In this document: positions 49,401-63,200 of the stretch, in pieces
Position numbering within the stretch: position 1 is the stretch's first letter
Layout of the letters: the number at the start of each line of letters is the position of its first letter
Assembly: GCF_032854445.1 (NCBI RefSeq)
Contig: NC_088300.1
Coordinates: 31,169,608 to 31,233,607, forward strand
DNA: 64,000 nt
Reading direction: 5' to 3'
DNA from: Liolophura sinensis
Taxonomy: Eukaryota; Mollusca; Polyplacophora; Chitonida; Chitonidae
The notes under the pieces: generated by a model
Told to the model about the DNA's origin: nothing
The model's input: only the letters and a program-made list of their open reading frames with translations
Databases searched by the model: none
Made by a program: the position numbers and the translations under genes

Positions 49401-51158
49401 CAATACAATCCTTAAACCTTGAAAGAACAAGCTGGTTCAAAGAATTTATAACAGGACCATGTGCATACATGTGTCATGTTGGTTTTTAAACTTGATCTAA
49501 TGAGCCTCAAACTTGATCTGATTCAGACGTCACAAAATAATACCATCACACAAAAATTTTATCAAAACTGATGATATTTGCAGTTGTTATTGCCCATAAA
49601 CCAAAAACCGATCAGCATGAGAGAAATCGTTGACTATATAAAACTTATCCACAGATCTCGATGGTTTTCATATTTACACAAAATGAACTGGCACATAAAA
49701 TTTTATCATAAACAAGCAATATTTCGAGCAGTAATAATGGATGAATGGACCTAAATATAGTATCCATAAGATTTAATTAACCACGGGACAAAAAACAGAA
49801 TAAGTAGTTGCCCATACTAGAGGAGCCGTTTCCCTGGCTGAAGGCAGATGAGGAGCTCTCCTGCTTGGAGACTGGAACATGAGTACTGCCCGTTCGGTTG
49901 ACCTTGGGGTTCCCGTTGACCTTCTCACTGTCTGGCAAGCTTTGGATGCTGTTGACCCGTTTGTTGAGGGATGGGCGCTTTCGTGAGTCTGATCGCCCCT
50001 CAAAGGGCGTTGGTGAGCTGGCAGTCATCATGGCTTCATCTCCATGAGTTACCTGATGAATACAGTGTCAACTGTTAACAAATTTACAAACAAGCATAAA
50101 AGAGCACTGATTACTTCAAGGAAAACATATATATCTGAGTAATTTTTAAGCTGGTCACCACTGATAATGTATTGACATCAACACTACATTTCAATATAAT
50201 ACATATCATCACTTAATTGAACAAAATACCGTATCGACTTAAAGTTCAAAAGTCAAATAAAAATACACCCAAACTGTATTTTCTTTAGCTTTGGCTTTAA
50301 ATCCATCAGTTAACGCAGCAGTGTCACTTACAAAACACTAAACTTCTGATATTCAGTAGTTAAGGTTTAAAAAAACAAGCTTTAGCTAAAATGACTTTTA
50401 ATTTAAAGCGTTACACGAAACAAAACTGCAAGTTACCACAACAACAGAATGTCATTGCCAACACAATCATGCATGTAAGCACAATCAAAACACAGCTCTT
50501 AAACAAACATATTATGTCTCCTCTCCAAAGAATGGTACATGTTTTGTATAGACACTACACAATTGTCTATAAACTCTGTAAATGTGACTCCTCTGATTAC
50601 GAAATAGCAGCAAAACAAAAACTTCACATGCTGGGTAATGTGATAGAGCCCAGTGTATTCCAGTGTATTTCCCGTAAAGTTTGCCATTTTGTAAAGGATA
50701 CATCTTGTAAGAGATACATTTTGTAAGGGATACATTTTGCAAGGGATACATTTTGCTAGATTCTGATTGATTAATTCACATTACAGGACAACTGTTTTTG
50801 AGTCCTTTGTGAAATTTGATTAATTTCATATCGGGAAAACCTATGTGCTGACATCAAAAATATCATTTCAATGTCTTAATGTGCTGCTGAAAGTGAATTA
50901 TTACTGGCCAAACTTTCGGTGAAATACAGTATATTGGCACGAGTGACACATTTTATAACTCGTATGTAGAACTCACTTGCGATTTATGTGCACCAAGAAG
51001 TTTATCTTTTTTTCCAAAATTTTATTTTTCTTTGTGTTTAGAAAACAATAAAACTAGAAAACAATAAATGCTACAGGAAAATAGTTCAGGATACTACTGT
51101 GCCTTAGAAATACCCATCCAAACAAAAGTGAGTCACGGTGATGAAGTGAACACCAAGT

Positions 51159-51219
<61 letters not shown>

Positions 51220-54200
51220 TTGGTGTTTTAAATCATACTTAACAATTTTTAGAAATCAGCTCATAAAAAATTCAACTATTGAAAAGTTAACAGATTAACT
51301 GGTTTTAAGAATATATGAACTTTATCACCACAGTATTGTTAATCCAGTTATTTCATCCAAAGTTTGGCATACATAATAAAGGTCTTAAAATGATACTTTC
51401 TGTACCAACACTAAGGTTTTTCTCAAAAGACATTAATCAAACTCTGCAAAGGACTCTTAAGTGGCCTTATTCCCCTATAACAAAGCAAAAATGTGTCACT
51501 TAAAAAATTGTAGTCCCATACGTGAATTACAAGCAATATACTGTATAACACAGATTATATTTATTTATTTTTATTTGATTGGTGTTTACCACCATACTTA
51601 AAAATATTTCACTTATATGACAGCAGCCAGACCAGAATTATGGTCGGAGGAAACCAGGCTTAGCCCAGGAGAAACGCACGACCATTCGCAGGCTAAAGGA
51701 AGACATTCCCACATACAGCTGGAGAGGAAGCCAGCATGAGCTGGACTTGAACTCACAGTGACCACACAGGTAGTGGGCTCCTGGGTCATTGCAGCATGCT
51801 AGCATGCTAACAAGCCAGAACCATAGACTGTGTCAAAGCACTACACATCCAATGCTACCCTATGTGTCAGGAACATGTAGCTAAACCTTAAACAATAGTG
51901 CATGATATAAATACTGTGCTAAACCTAATTTGCATAATCTGTGCAATGGTACACGATGGACCACTATATCTACTAACATGCTGACTAGCACTAACAGCTG
52001 TACAACACACATGCCTTTAATACACTGTCACAAAACCATATGATACTCCACTGATCTATTAGAGTAGCTTAAAGCTACTTCCAAAGGAGTTTATCATTTG
52101 GACCAATAATATATGCAATCTTGCAGCATTGGTAAAATGAAGGGAGTTTCTTAACTATACCAAATAATACTGAAAATGTACCCAACTATTCACAATGATA
52201 CATTCATGAATTCTTTTCTTTACACATGAAACAATTTCTTTAATTCAGTGGAGCATTTTTTTTTTTATATAATAAAAAAATAAAGGTGACAACATGACTG
52301 GACAATACAGAAAACCTACTGCGGCTGGGTCAACAATATCGTCCTCATCGTCCTAACAGAGAGACCAATACACAGTCAGATTACAGGTGTGTAAGTAAAA
52401 CAGCTTAAGGCTCTTTGCCACCCGTCCCCTCCCCTCCCCTCCCCTACCCTAGACAAAATCATGTAACACAACAAACAAGTCATTTGTTTGGGTGCTAGAG
52501 GTCTTGAAATTTTGCAGATATTTCAGCTGTTGAAAATGAAGTGATTAAAAAACCATCAAACCATTAAAGGGCGTGAAAGATTGTTTTTTTGAAATCAAGA
52601 TAATTTAAGAAATATTACCTCAAGGAACAAGTACAAATACTTACTTGAGTGCTTGCATACACAGATTTATAACACAATGATATCATTTAATTGATTAGCA
52701 TTTAATGGCACAATCAACAATTTTTCATTTACATGATGGTGGTCGCTTTTAATGGTGTAGGAAACTGGGGTGCGTGGGGGGAAAAAACCTCCCACCTTAG
52801 CAAGTTACCGATGAACTTTCCCAATTGAAGGTGTGACATTCTCACCGTATTTCTGACAGACTTGTGGTCTGCAAATGTGCCACTTACCGAGAACAAGGCC
52901 CCATGAAAAGTGTGAGAGGGAAATCAACAAAGTCCCTGTCCAAAGACAAGAATAAACTCACACCTCTTGTACCATGATCTATAGATTATTTATTAACACG
53001 TTTTAAGGCAAGTTTTAAAAAGAGAAATGAATCCAACAAACGTACTGAGTAGTCAAAGTCCTCAGTGAGGACAGCCAATTGCTGCGCATGCTTTTCCTGA
53101 TGAGCTATGGGGTTCACCAAAGCTGCTGCAAAATCTGAAGAAAAAAAAACAAAAAACAAAGCATAAAGTAACTGATGCTAAACAGTGTCATCAGTAATAG
53201 CAATGGAAAGCTGCATTCCATCTTTACCTTTGAGATTAACATGATACCCTACAACCAGAATCCGATTTAAACAGAATTTAGACACAAATAGCTGCAGACA
53301 GTTAAATACTAAATCTAATCCTAAAGCTTTGCCAACTTACAAAGTAATAAATAAAAGAGGGCAAAGGAAATTATACACTGACACTGTCCAGCATATCTTT
53401 TAATTAAATCAAGGAGGAGCTGATCATAGCTGAGCACTTTTGAAAATGGAAAAAAGAACACATATATGAATGTGTTTTTCATGGACTCACCAGCAAATGC
53501 ATCCGGGACATAATCTCGTACACTGATGTGGACAAACAATGTGGGTAACATCAGAGGCTGGTTACAGTCATTCCGTAAGGTCACATGCCGATAACCTGGA
53601 AAACCATATGGAGTCAGAATGTGACAATTTTCTGACAGATAGTTACTTACTTTATAACCATTCCAACTCCCAATGAAACTTTGCAAATTATGCATAAGTG
53701 GCGTAACATTTGAAAAATGTTAACAATTTGCACGAAGACAGTAAAAATTTGGGGTGAAGCCCCGTATGTGTATACTGTACATGTATGTGCAATCAAAATT
53801 CCCCAGTGGAGTTGCCTCCCTTCCTACAAGCTCCCTTGCACTCACCTGGCCTGAGGCCCTCTACAGGCAAGACCCGATGACCAATGAACTTGCCCGTTTC
53901 TTCATACACAGCCATACGTATCACAGCCAGGTTAGGCAAGACAACCTACAATAAATAATGCTAAAAACTAACCACTTTTTTGTGTGCAGTTTATATGCAA
54001 CTGAAATTTTATCAGACAGGGACAATATTTAGCAGAGTTTTTTTTTTTATCAAATATGCAAATTGATACATGGATTAGGCTGGTCTTGCAAACGTGATCA
54101 AAGGTTCTGCAAGGTCAACCTGAACATAAAATTTTATCAAATATTTGAGGCATTATTAAACATATACAAAAGCGTAACAAATGGAGTCACCCAACTTACC

Positions 54201-57200
54201 ATCCCTCACTTTCACTATCAAAGCATAGGAAAACAATCTTTAAATTGTAAGAGTATTCTCAACAACATAAGCATCAAATGTAAGGGTATCCACAACCAAC
54301 TGACCTTTGAAGTTCCAAATAAACTCTTCAGGGTGAGATTATCCACTACAAGGAAATCAACTTTTAATGGTGAGGGTATCCACAACCAACTCACCTTTTA
54401 AGTGCATGGATATCACTAATAAACTCTTCAGGGTGAGAGTACCCACTTCAAGGAAATCAACTTTAAATGGTGAGGGTATCCACAACCAACTCACCTTTTT
54501 AAAGACAAATGGCTCCTCGTCATACACAGGATTGATTCCGTTAGCGGAATAACTTTGGTCTTGAAGCGTTCCTCACTGTATCAGTGGGTAATCCGTACAT
54601 GTCAACTTCTACATATGTTCCCACACGTTTATCCGTTAACAGCTGCCCAGATATGACCTGCAACAACCACGAAAGACAAATAAAAATACAACTGAACCCT
54701 TTCCTTTAATGACAATATAAATTTCCTGGCTAAACACAATATATGTTAGAATGAAAGACAACCTACTTTTAACAAACAAGGGTTAAAAAAGGTTACAGTT
54801 CAAGTGCATTTAAACCACAGAACATACTGGTATTCATGCAAACTTGGTTACACAATGAGGTGTCGCAGCGTTTGGAAAATATAAAGAATTGCATGCCTTT
54901 GTGACCAGCAAAACCTGACAAACAACACGAAGTGTGCCGCATCAGATAACAGGTAAGTGTGACTAACTATTTCATGATGGGAGGTGAGATCTCCTCAGTT
55001 GCAATGTTACAAGTATCTGGGTGAAATGTATCAAATGACTCGAAATCCTGGCTATCCCATTACTGATACCCAAGCAGTGTCTAGTGATGAAGACAACCCA
55101 CATGTTGTACACTTAATTATTATCTTAATTAGGACTGACCACAGACAATACCACACAGACACAGACTCGGAAGAGGGGGTGGGGTGTAAAAATATATAAT
55201 TTACAATTTACTAAATCATCATTATTTTTTCTAATCTATTAACACCCCACTTTATATGTATGAGTGACAATGAAATCTCTATTTTCTACATATTGCAGAA
55301 ATGAATATAGCCAGCTGCTTTTATCTCACACTTCTAGTGACATACCTGCTTTCCTGAAATATCATTTTCAGCTCCATTACTATTTCCATCCTTAGGGGAT
55401 GACTACTGTTTTATCCCTTACCCTCACAGTGACTGTACCCGCTACAATCCCATCCACTGTGGATTCTGCAAATGGGTCAAAATGCCGATCCCCTCGTCTC
55501 ATGAAGTCGGGTTTGAGGATGTACCCGGAACAATTGTTGTACTCAAAGATGCCCAAATTCAACTGCATAGCCAGATCTGAACAGGGCAAAAGGTGAAAAT
55601 GATCAAAGATTTCTGAGCATTTCTATGTATTGTAACAGGTTCATGCTCACTCACAGAAGGTCATACCAAGGAATAAAAGCAAAGCAGTCTGCTTGTATAT
55701 ATCCATTCTTCACCATGAACACACACGCAATATGTTATTAAATATTAGCGCATCTGATTTACTTATTTCTTTGATTGCTGTTTTATGCTGTACTCACAGA
55801 ATATTTCACTTATACGACTGCGGCCAGCATTACGGTAGAAGGAAACCGGACACAGCCTGGAGGAAACCCACGACCATCCCCAGAATATTAGCACATTAAA
55901 TTACTCCATAAATGACATACTTGTACACTGGCATATACATGTATAAATATTTTCTATAATTAAAATATGCAATTGTTCGATGTATTAACCAAGTTATGAA
56001 TATAAGATTTTTTAAAACAATACATATACAAGTATACTGTATGTTGTAAACATACAAAATTCAGTTCCTTACCTAAAGTTTGGAAATTCAGGGCTACAAG
56101 TTGACAACGCAGCATTCCAGTAGACCTGTAATATAACAGGACAGATTTCAGAGATGGACATTTTCTTTCTAAATCACTCTGTAGCACTGTAGTGTAAAAA
56201 GGGCCTTTACGCAGCTATACCACCAAAATTTCACCACAATATGACAAATCAATGTAAAAATACTCCAAAAGTGAAGCTATCATGATAATGCCACCTTTTC
56301 TGCTTTCACTATCTCCCACGATTTCAGCATTTACATCACAACACTGAGCATGAGCATGTCTAGTTGTCAAAAATATTCTATGTTTAAAATCCACATACAT
56401 TTACTTTAACTGTGCAGCCTTAAGTTAACCTGTTAACTGTTAACCTCAACCCAAAGCAAGAACATACTTGTATATTTTCCCTAATGTGACGTAGAAATGT
56501 CTACACTCATTGACCTGACCCACTAAATCAGTGACTCACCTGATGATGGCAAAATAAAATGAGTCACAATGAAATCTTTGTTTTTCGAAGTTTCATTACT
56601 TGTGTATTTGATAGAGGTACTGCAGCACACGTCTTAATAGCTGTGGTGCACAGATTACACAAACAGCACCCTCATGACCTGTGGAAGACACATCCGCTGT
56701 ACAGACCAGCACAGACTTACTGAGGCATACAGTTACTGGAGTCCACTCCGGGTACCTCCTTGGGTAAATACGCTCCAGAGTGCTCGCTTGCTCTAGTCCT
56801 GATCACTGAGAGCTAAGGAAACATTCAACCTTCACATCCATTTTCTTAATTCTAGAAAAACACCTATTGCTTAAACTTTCATGTTACACATGAAGAGAAC
56901 TCTAAATATGATTTTATGTATGTTTGTATGTATGCTTGGGTTTTAACACAATACTTATCCATTTTTCAGTCCAAATGTTAGTTATCAGTGTTCAAAACTT
57001 TGTAATTTCCAATAGGATCTGACATTTATACATAGTCTTCTGACACACATTCTCAATTTACCCAAATAACAACTTTCCATCACATGTTCCATATTATCTT
57101 CATGCAAATATCTTTACTTCGCACACACAAATCACGCGCACAAATAAAAAGGATACTTGACAAAATCTGGCGGGAAATCTTTCAGTAATGTTTGTAGCTT

Positions 57201-60200
57201 GTGTCTCCACGAATGAGGAGATTTCATAGCTCCTGGCTCTCTCTGTGTACAAAACAAACAAATAATATGCAAGGTTCCAACATAAGTTATTTGTGCCCAA
57301 AAAAAAGTCCTTATGAAAAAAACAAGCAGATCCACACATTTCAACACTGTGAAAACATGAACGTTAATTTCTCAATCTTTTTGCAAATAAAGCGATTTAT
57401 GCACCTTTTAAATTTGATTCTGGAGACTTAACTATAATAGAAAAATGGAAATGTTTCACGACTTCACAAAAAATATTTTGTCATTCTGCACAGAAAAATG
57501 CCCTTGGAATATGCTTGAATAAACATCTGGTAAACATGCGAAAAGGCTGAAAGAATTACAGTAGGCCTACATACATGAGCGACATTAAACAACACAATAG
57601 AGCAAATCTGTTCAAAAGACTTATTGGAATAATTCCTTCACTTTTCTTTATTTTAGTACGTAAATGGGTTTACGTTAGCCAGGACAGAAATAATAAATAA
57701 AATACATGTACATAAGAAGTATACAATAATTTAAATATAATGAAAATATTGCAATCGGCTGATAAATATTACATCAAGTAATGCACTCTTTCAGTGATTC
57801 TCACAAAACTTGTATCAGATATTACTCACTTTCTGAAATATCAAAGCTGTGGAAATGTACAGGCTGCACGTAATTGACGAGGGCTGACATTTCCATGGCC
57901 GCCTCAGCTTCAGAGCCTGCTGTACCCTGAACAGAGAGATCAGAAACTCTTCTATTATCTGTTCTACTGTTTTCTGATCTCGTGTCTGAACATACCAGTT
58001 TTACAGCTGTACGATATTTTTATCATCAGCTGTCTGAATTCTGCACTAGAACAGTTTGATGTTCCAATAATTGGGCATTAAAATATACATATTTATATAT
58101 ATATATTTATATATAAATTGTACTTGAGCTTTACAGTGTCTGGAATGTAAGTTATCTGTACAGCATTTTGTGTGCTCTTATCATTAGATGACATCATCAA
58201 ATGTGCTTCTTTATGATGCTTAGATCATCAGGTGTTAGAATGTATCAGTCAGATAATCAGGTTTTGTTTCATGAAAGTTTGTGCAAAACAGCAAGGACTT
58301 GGAAGGGTTACAATGGGATTGTTACATTGGCATGTGTCTGTCACAGCCTAGACCATGGCGTACCAATGCTCAGGGTTTACATACCTTCTCCTTACGCTCT
58401 CTCTGCCTCCTCCGTTCCTCCTCCTCAGACAGCCCGCTAACCTCACCCTCATCGTCACTGTTAGAGTCACTGTCTGAGGCGTTGTCTTCCTCCTCCTCCT
58501 TAGGGGGTGCCTCCACGCCCTCCCCAGCCCCACTACTGGCGTTACTCAAGGTCTGACCCACACTGCCAGCCTTACGACTTCATCTTCCTCTCCATGGGGA
58601 CAGTGGTGGCTGGAATAAAGCAGTAACTACTTATGCCAGAGACAGTCTACAGGGGAGGGTTTTAAACATTTGCAACTTCAAAATTATTCAAGGAAGTGCC
58701 CAACATAAATAAATACACTATTTAAAAACCTGTCAACTCTGCAACTACAAAACATCTCCAATCAATCACGAATGATAATCTCCAAGTGCATTCCCCTCCT
58801 CAAAGTATGTCAAACAAAGCCTTTCATACAACGGTCCAAAACTGTGGAACTCATCAGAAAGGGACTTCAAAGATTCAAAATCTCCAAAAGCCCTCTGTAC
58901 ATAGTTTCATTTGGCCATACTTAAATAACAAAATGTAAATACTTAAAAACCCACTTTCAATATATACACAGTTAATATCTTGATTGTAATCTGTCCTTTG
59001 CTGATTGTGCTCATTTTTGTATTGCTTTGTACAGCATAATTATTGAATCTATGGCTACTTTTGATGCCGTTGTGCATGCAAACTATTTGTCTGGTCACTG
59101 TTAATATTTACTTTGTAAATGTCGTGTTTGTTTTGTCACCCTGTCCAAGGGCCTCTGGAAAGAACAGTTCTTGTAACTGACAGAGTAAATGTTCATCATT
59201 TGTCACCCTCAGAAATTAAAGTTATATATATATATATATTATATAAGATTATTGAAGACTATTGTAAATGGCCTAAAATTTCACTCATGAATAAGTTTCA
59301 CAGTTACCTGGTTCTAAGAATACTATTGATCTTAGAAAGGTGTATTGATGTTTGTTTGGAAATTATGATAATATTCTAAAGAAAAACTGAATCATTCAGC
59401 CACAAAAGTTAAATTTTGTGGCATTTTTTGAGTCAAATAAATGTCACAAAATGTGACCTTTGTTGCTGAAAGATTGATTACCTGTTGAATTTAACATGAA
59501 ACTGACCTTTGTGAAAATGTTTCTTTTTGTTCTTTACAATGATTTTTCCTCCTCATTTCCTCAGGGCTAGGCAGGTCAATATTGGGTTTAAGCTGAAAAA
59601 AATATGTAAGAGTTGTTGACAAGTGGTATTGTAAAGCCAAACAAACACACACCAAAGACCCAAGAGAGAGAAAATTGGATAGCACACCAAGACACTTCCC
59701 TTATGATATATTTAGGAGGAAGTGTTAACCTACTGTATGGTTTACAGGCTTAATTTGCATTCTCAAAAGCTAACAAAGACCTTAAAATGAGACAGTTGAT
59801 AAAACACTGTAGTTTTACTAATAAGAAATAAATTAAACTTCACAAAAAAACTGGCCCTATATGGTGGATGAATCAATCAGAATTAGGCAAAATGTGTCAA
59901 CTGAAAAAAACCTATACTTCAGATGAAATATGGTAAATATAATAACAAAAACTTTTAACTTAACTGAGTAAGCATGAAACTTACCTCAAATAAGGTATTA
60001 TCAACTACTTAAGAAATGTCTACTGAATCACACACAAGAAATAACCCATGCTGTTCAATAGGAAAATTGAGTTCAAACTCTTTTGTTGCTAAAGGTAAAA
60101 AAGTATTACTGTATCAGAACGACTTAATTTTTTTGTGAAATTTTTTTTAGATGCCAACATTATAGTAAGTCTAATCAAAAATAGATGCTAACAGATGTCT

Positions 60201-63200
60201 TGACAGGTTACATAGTACAAAAGCACCTTTTTCCCCTTTAGTTATGGGAGATTTCGACCTCAAAATGACTTTATTCATCAATAATGATGTGTCAATAATG
60301 ATGTAACAGAAATAAATCCCTTATCTCACCATGGTAAATGTAACTCTACTCACTGGATGTCCCTCCAAAACCTCTGTCAAGAGCATGTCTCCAAAAATAT
60401 TCCTGCAATGTGCAGCCATTTTGGCCTGCTGTTGGGCCTGTAATACAAGTTATTCAAAGCAAATGAATTAGTGTAAATCCCCAAAAAGATGTATGTATCA
60501 CACAATGTCAATGTGTGTTACTTTATAAATTTATTTCTGAACACAACAATGCAATGCTAGTTTGCACTATATATCCAACAGAGCTCATGGAATTGAAAAT
60601 ATACTTGGACATCAAGCAAGGAAAATGTGACAAGTTTCAATATTATCATATCTTTTGATGACTGATGTTGGTCTCTGAGATTTTCATCTACTTTAGAAAA
60701 TTCCACAAAAATTCTCAATTAATACGGTTGAAGTTATTACAACTGATAAAAAACATTCAGGAAGCATGATGAACATGACATAAAGATTGTTTGTAGTTTC
60801 AATGATTCCTGGAAAATGCACAACTTACGAGCAGTGATTCTCAAAGGACAAAATCACAGGGTACTCGGACGTTTTGAAGGCACTTTCTGCAATGGCTTCA
60901 ATCACTTCCTGCGAACAGATAAAATCAACGATTATGACACAGGATTCAGATAACAAGGAAAAGTTCATGGATGATTCCAAAATATTACATAGTTCCTACC
61001 CATTCATATTCTGTGGCAAAAAAAAAAATACAATTCTTAAATCCCCAAACAAGACAGTTCCAACCCTGAAATATTTTGCGTGAAAGAAAAAAAAAAAAGA
61101 CACTGGCGACAAATATAAGCCGATATATTTGACACCAGAATATCACAAAATTACCTGTGGTTCTTTTCTAATCTAAAGTAAGCCTGCTACCACATCACAA
61201 GTGTCAAAAGTTTCAGCCTTCTTGAATGAGATTATCACAAAATTTTCCACAAACTCATTCCATCACCTCAGCTGTAAGCTTATACCTTAAATGAGATCTC
61301 AGTACACATGGTGAATCCGTGGGTTATGATTGGTTCTTCATCTGCTCCTTTGCCGTCCCAACAGTCGAGTTCTACACACCGACACCCAGCCAATAGGGTC
61401 TGTCGATACATCTCCACCGAGGACTTGCTCGTGAACTGATGGCCTACAAAGAATGACATCAACATTAAGCTCCGTACAATAATTATCTGCTTATTTATAT
61501 TTATATTCATTTATTTGGTTGGTGTTTTACGCCGTACTCAACAATTTTTCACTTATACGATGGCGGTCAGATTAAGGCGAGAGGAAATTTTGAGTTTATT
61601 AGGCCAGAGTTTTTTTTTTTTAATATAACATTTTTATATGTTTATTTTCATGTAAAAATGACGTTTTATGCCACACATTATTTGGGAATGTGTCACATAT
61701 GCACAGTGGAAAGATTCAGTCCAGTCCATGAAAACCATGAAATCTCACTAATAGTGAGTGAGTGAGTGCATGGGGTTTAACGTCGTTCTCAACAATTTTT
61801 CAGTCATATGACGACGAAGGAATCATTAGGGTGCATGTATGTGTAATGTGCCTCCTTGTTGCAGGACGGATTTCCACCGCTCTTTTATTTAGTGCTGCCT
61901 CACTGAAACGAATTACCGAAGGCAAGCAAGCCGCCCCGCCCGAGCCATTATACTGATACGGGTCAACCAGTCATTGCACTATCCCCTTCATGCTGAACGC
62001 CAAGCGAGGAAGTTACAACTTCCTCTTTTAAAGTCTTAGGTGTGACTCGATCAAGGATTGATCCTGGATCTACCGGTCCCGAAGCGGACAAACCTCACTA
62101 ATAAAAATGGGTCTACCTTACAAGCCTTATGGTCTAGCTGATCCACTGAACAGCTTAGCATAATAAATATAAAGTCATAATCAGGTGAAACGAGCCAAGT
62201 GAGACACATTCCAGCCAAATATACGTGTATACAGGAGGCACCCAGAAAAGTATAATCAATAAACATATTTGGTGCGATAAGCCAATGTAATAAACATTGA
62301 TTGTGATGTAAAAGTGTCAGAGGGACAGATTTGGCAGTATGTACACTGGCTCAATTCTCCTGAAAATGACTTAATTAAAGTTGCCTCATTAAGTATCACG
62401 GTCAAAATGAATTTCTTCAGGCTTTGCTTTTTTATTAAGCAGTAAGATATCAATCGCAGACAATACAAAAAAAAAAAAACAAACAAATCAGTCACGCAAT
62501 AATTGTCCCAGCATAAGATTTACTGCCTCAAGTGGGAAGGTCTTGCAACAACCTGTGGATGGTCATGGGTTGCCCCCAGGTTTTGCCCAGTTTCTTCCCA
62601 CCATAACGCTGCCCGTCGTCGTATAAGTGAAATATTCTTGAGTACATCGTAAAACACCAATAAAATAAATAAATAAATAAAATTTACTGGTCACAAGACA
62701 AAGGTTAATAACCAAGCCAATAGAATTTAACATTACTATGTACATGTTCATGATTTGCATTCATAAAAAAAAAATATTCTTTTAATTATCCAAATGAATG
62801 TTAGCATCAAAGGTTTCATTTGTTTAAAAGGTCTGGAACATTGTTGAATCAGATATCTAAGATGTCAATAGCAAAGACTGACAAGTCCTTAACCAACAAA
62901 CATTCTAGAAGTATGTCAAAAGCAATACATCTCCCTACTGGTCAGAGCTGTCAGAATAACAGCTACTGTAAAATTTCACCACAGAAAAACAAAACAAAAA
63001 CAGCCATAATTGTTGAAAATGTACAAAACTCAATTTTGGTCTTGGTGAAGACCTGTACCAACTTTTATATCTGAATAACCAATCATTTTGAAAGAAGTCT
63101 GGAAAACTGTCACTGTCAAAAAAAGACAGGGCAAGACTCTGAGCGTAAGTCATTGACCCTCTCAGCCAGCCATGACCTTGTCAAACAAACACAGGATGAA

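Noticed and set aside
49777-49817. Alternative PLC beta ending at a stop just past exon 17
   Set aside because: Reading through gives FCFLSRG and a stop, but using the GTATGG donor at 49817 keeps phase with exon 18 and the conserved coiled coil.
51068-51298. Plus-strand frame with Ile-Tyr repeat
   Set aside because: Reading of a TA microsatellite.
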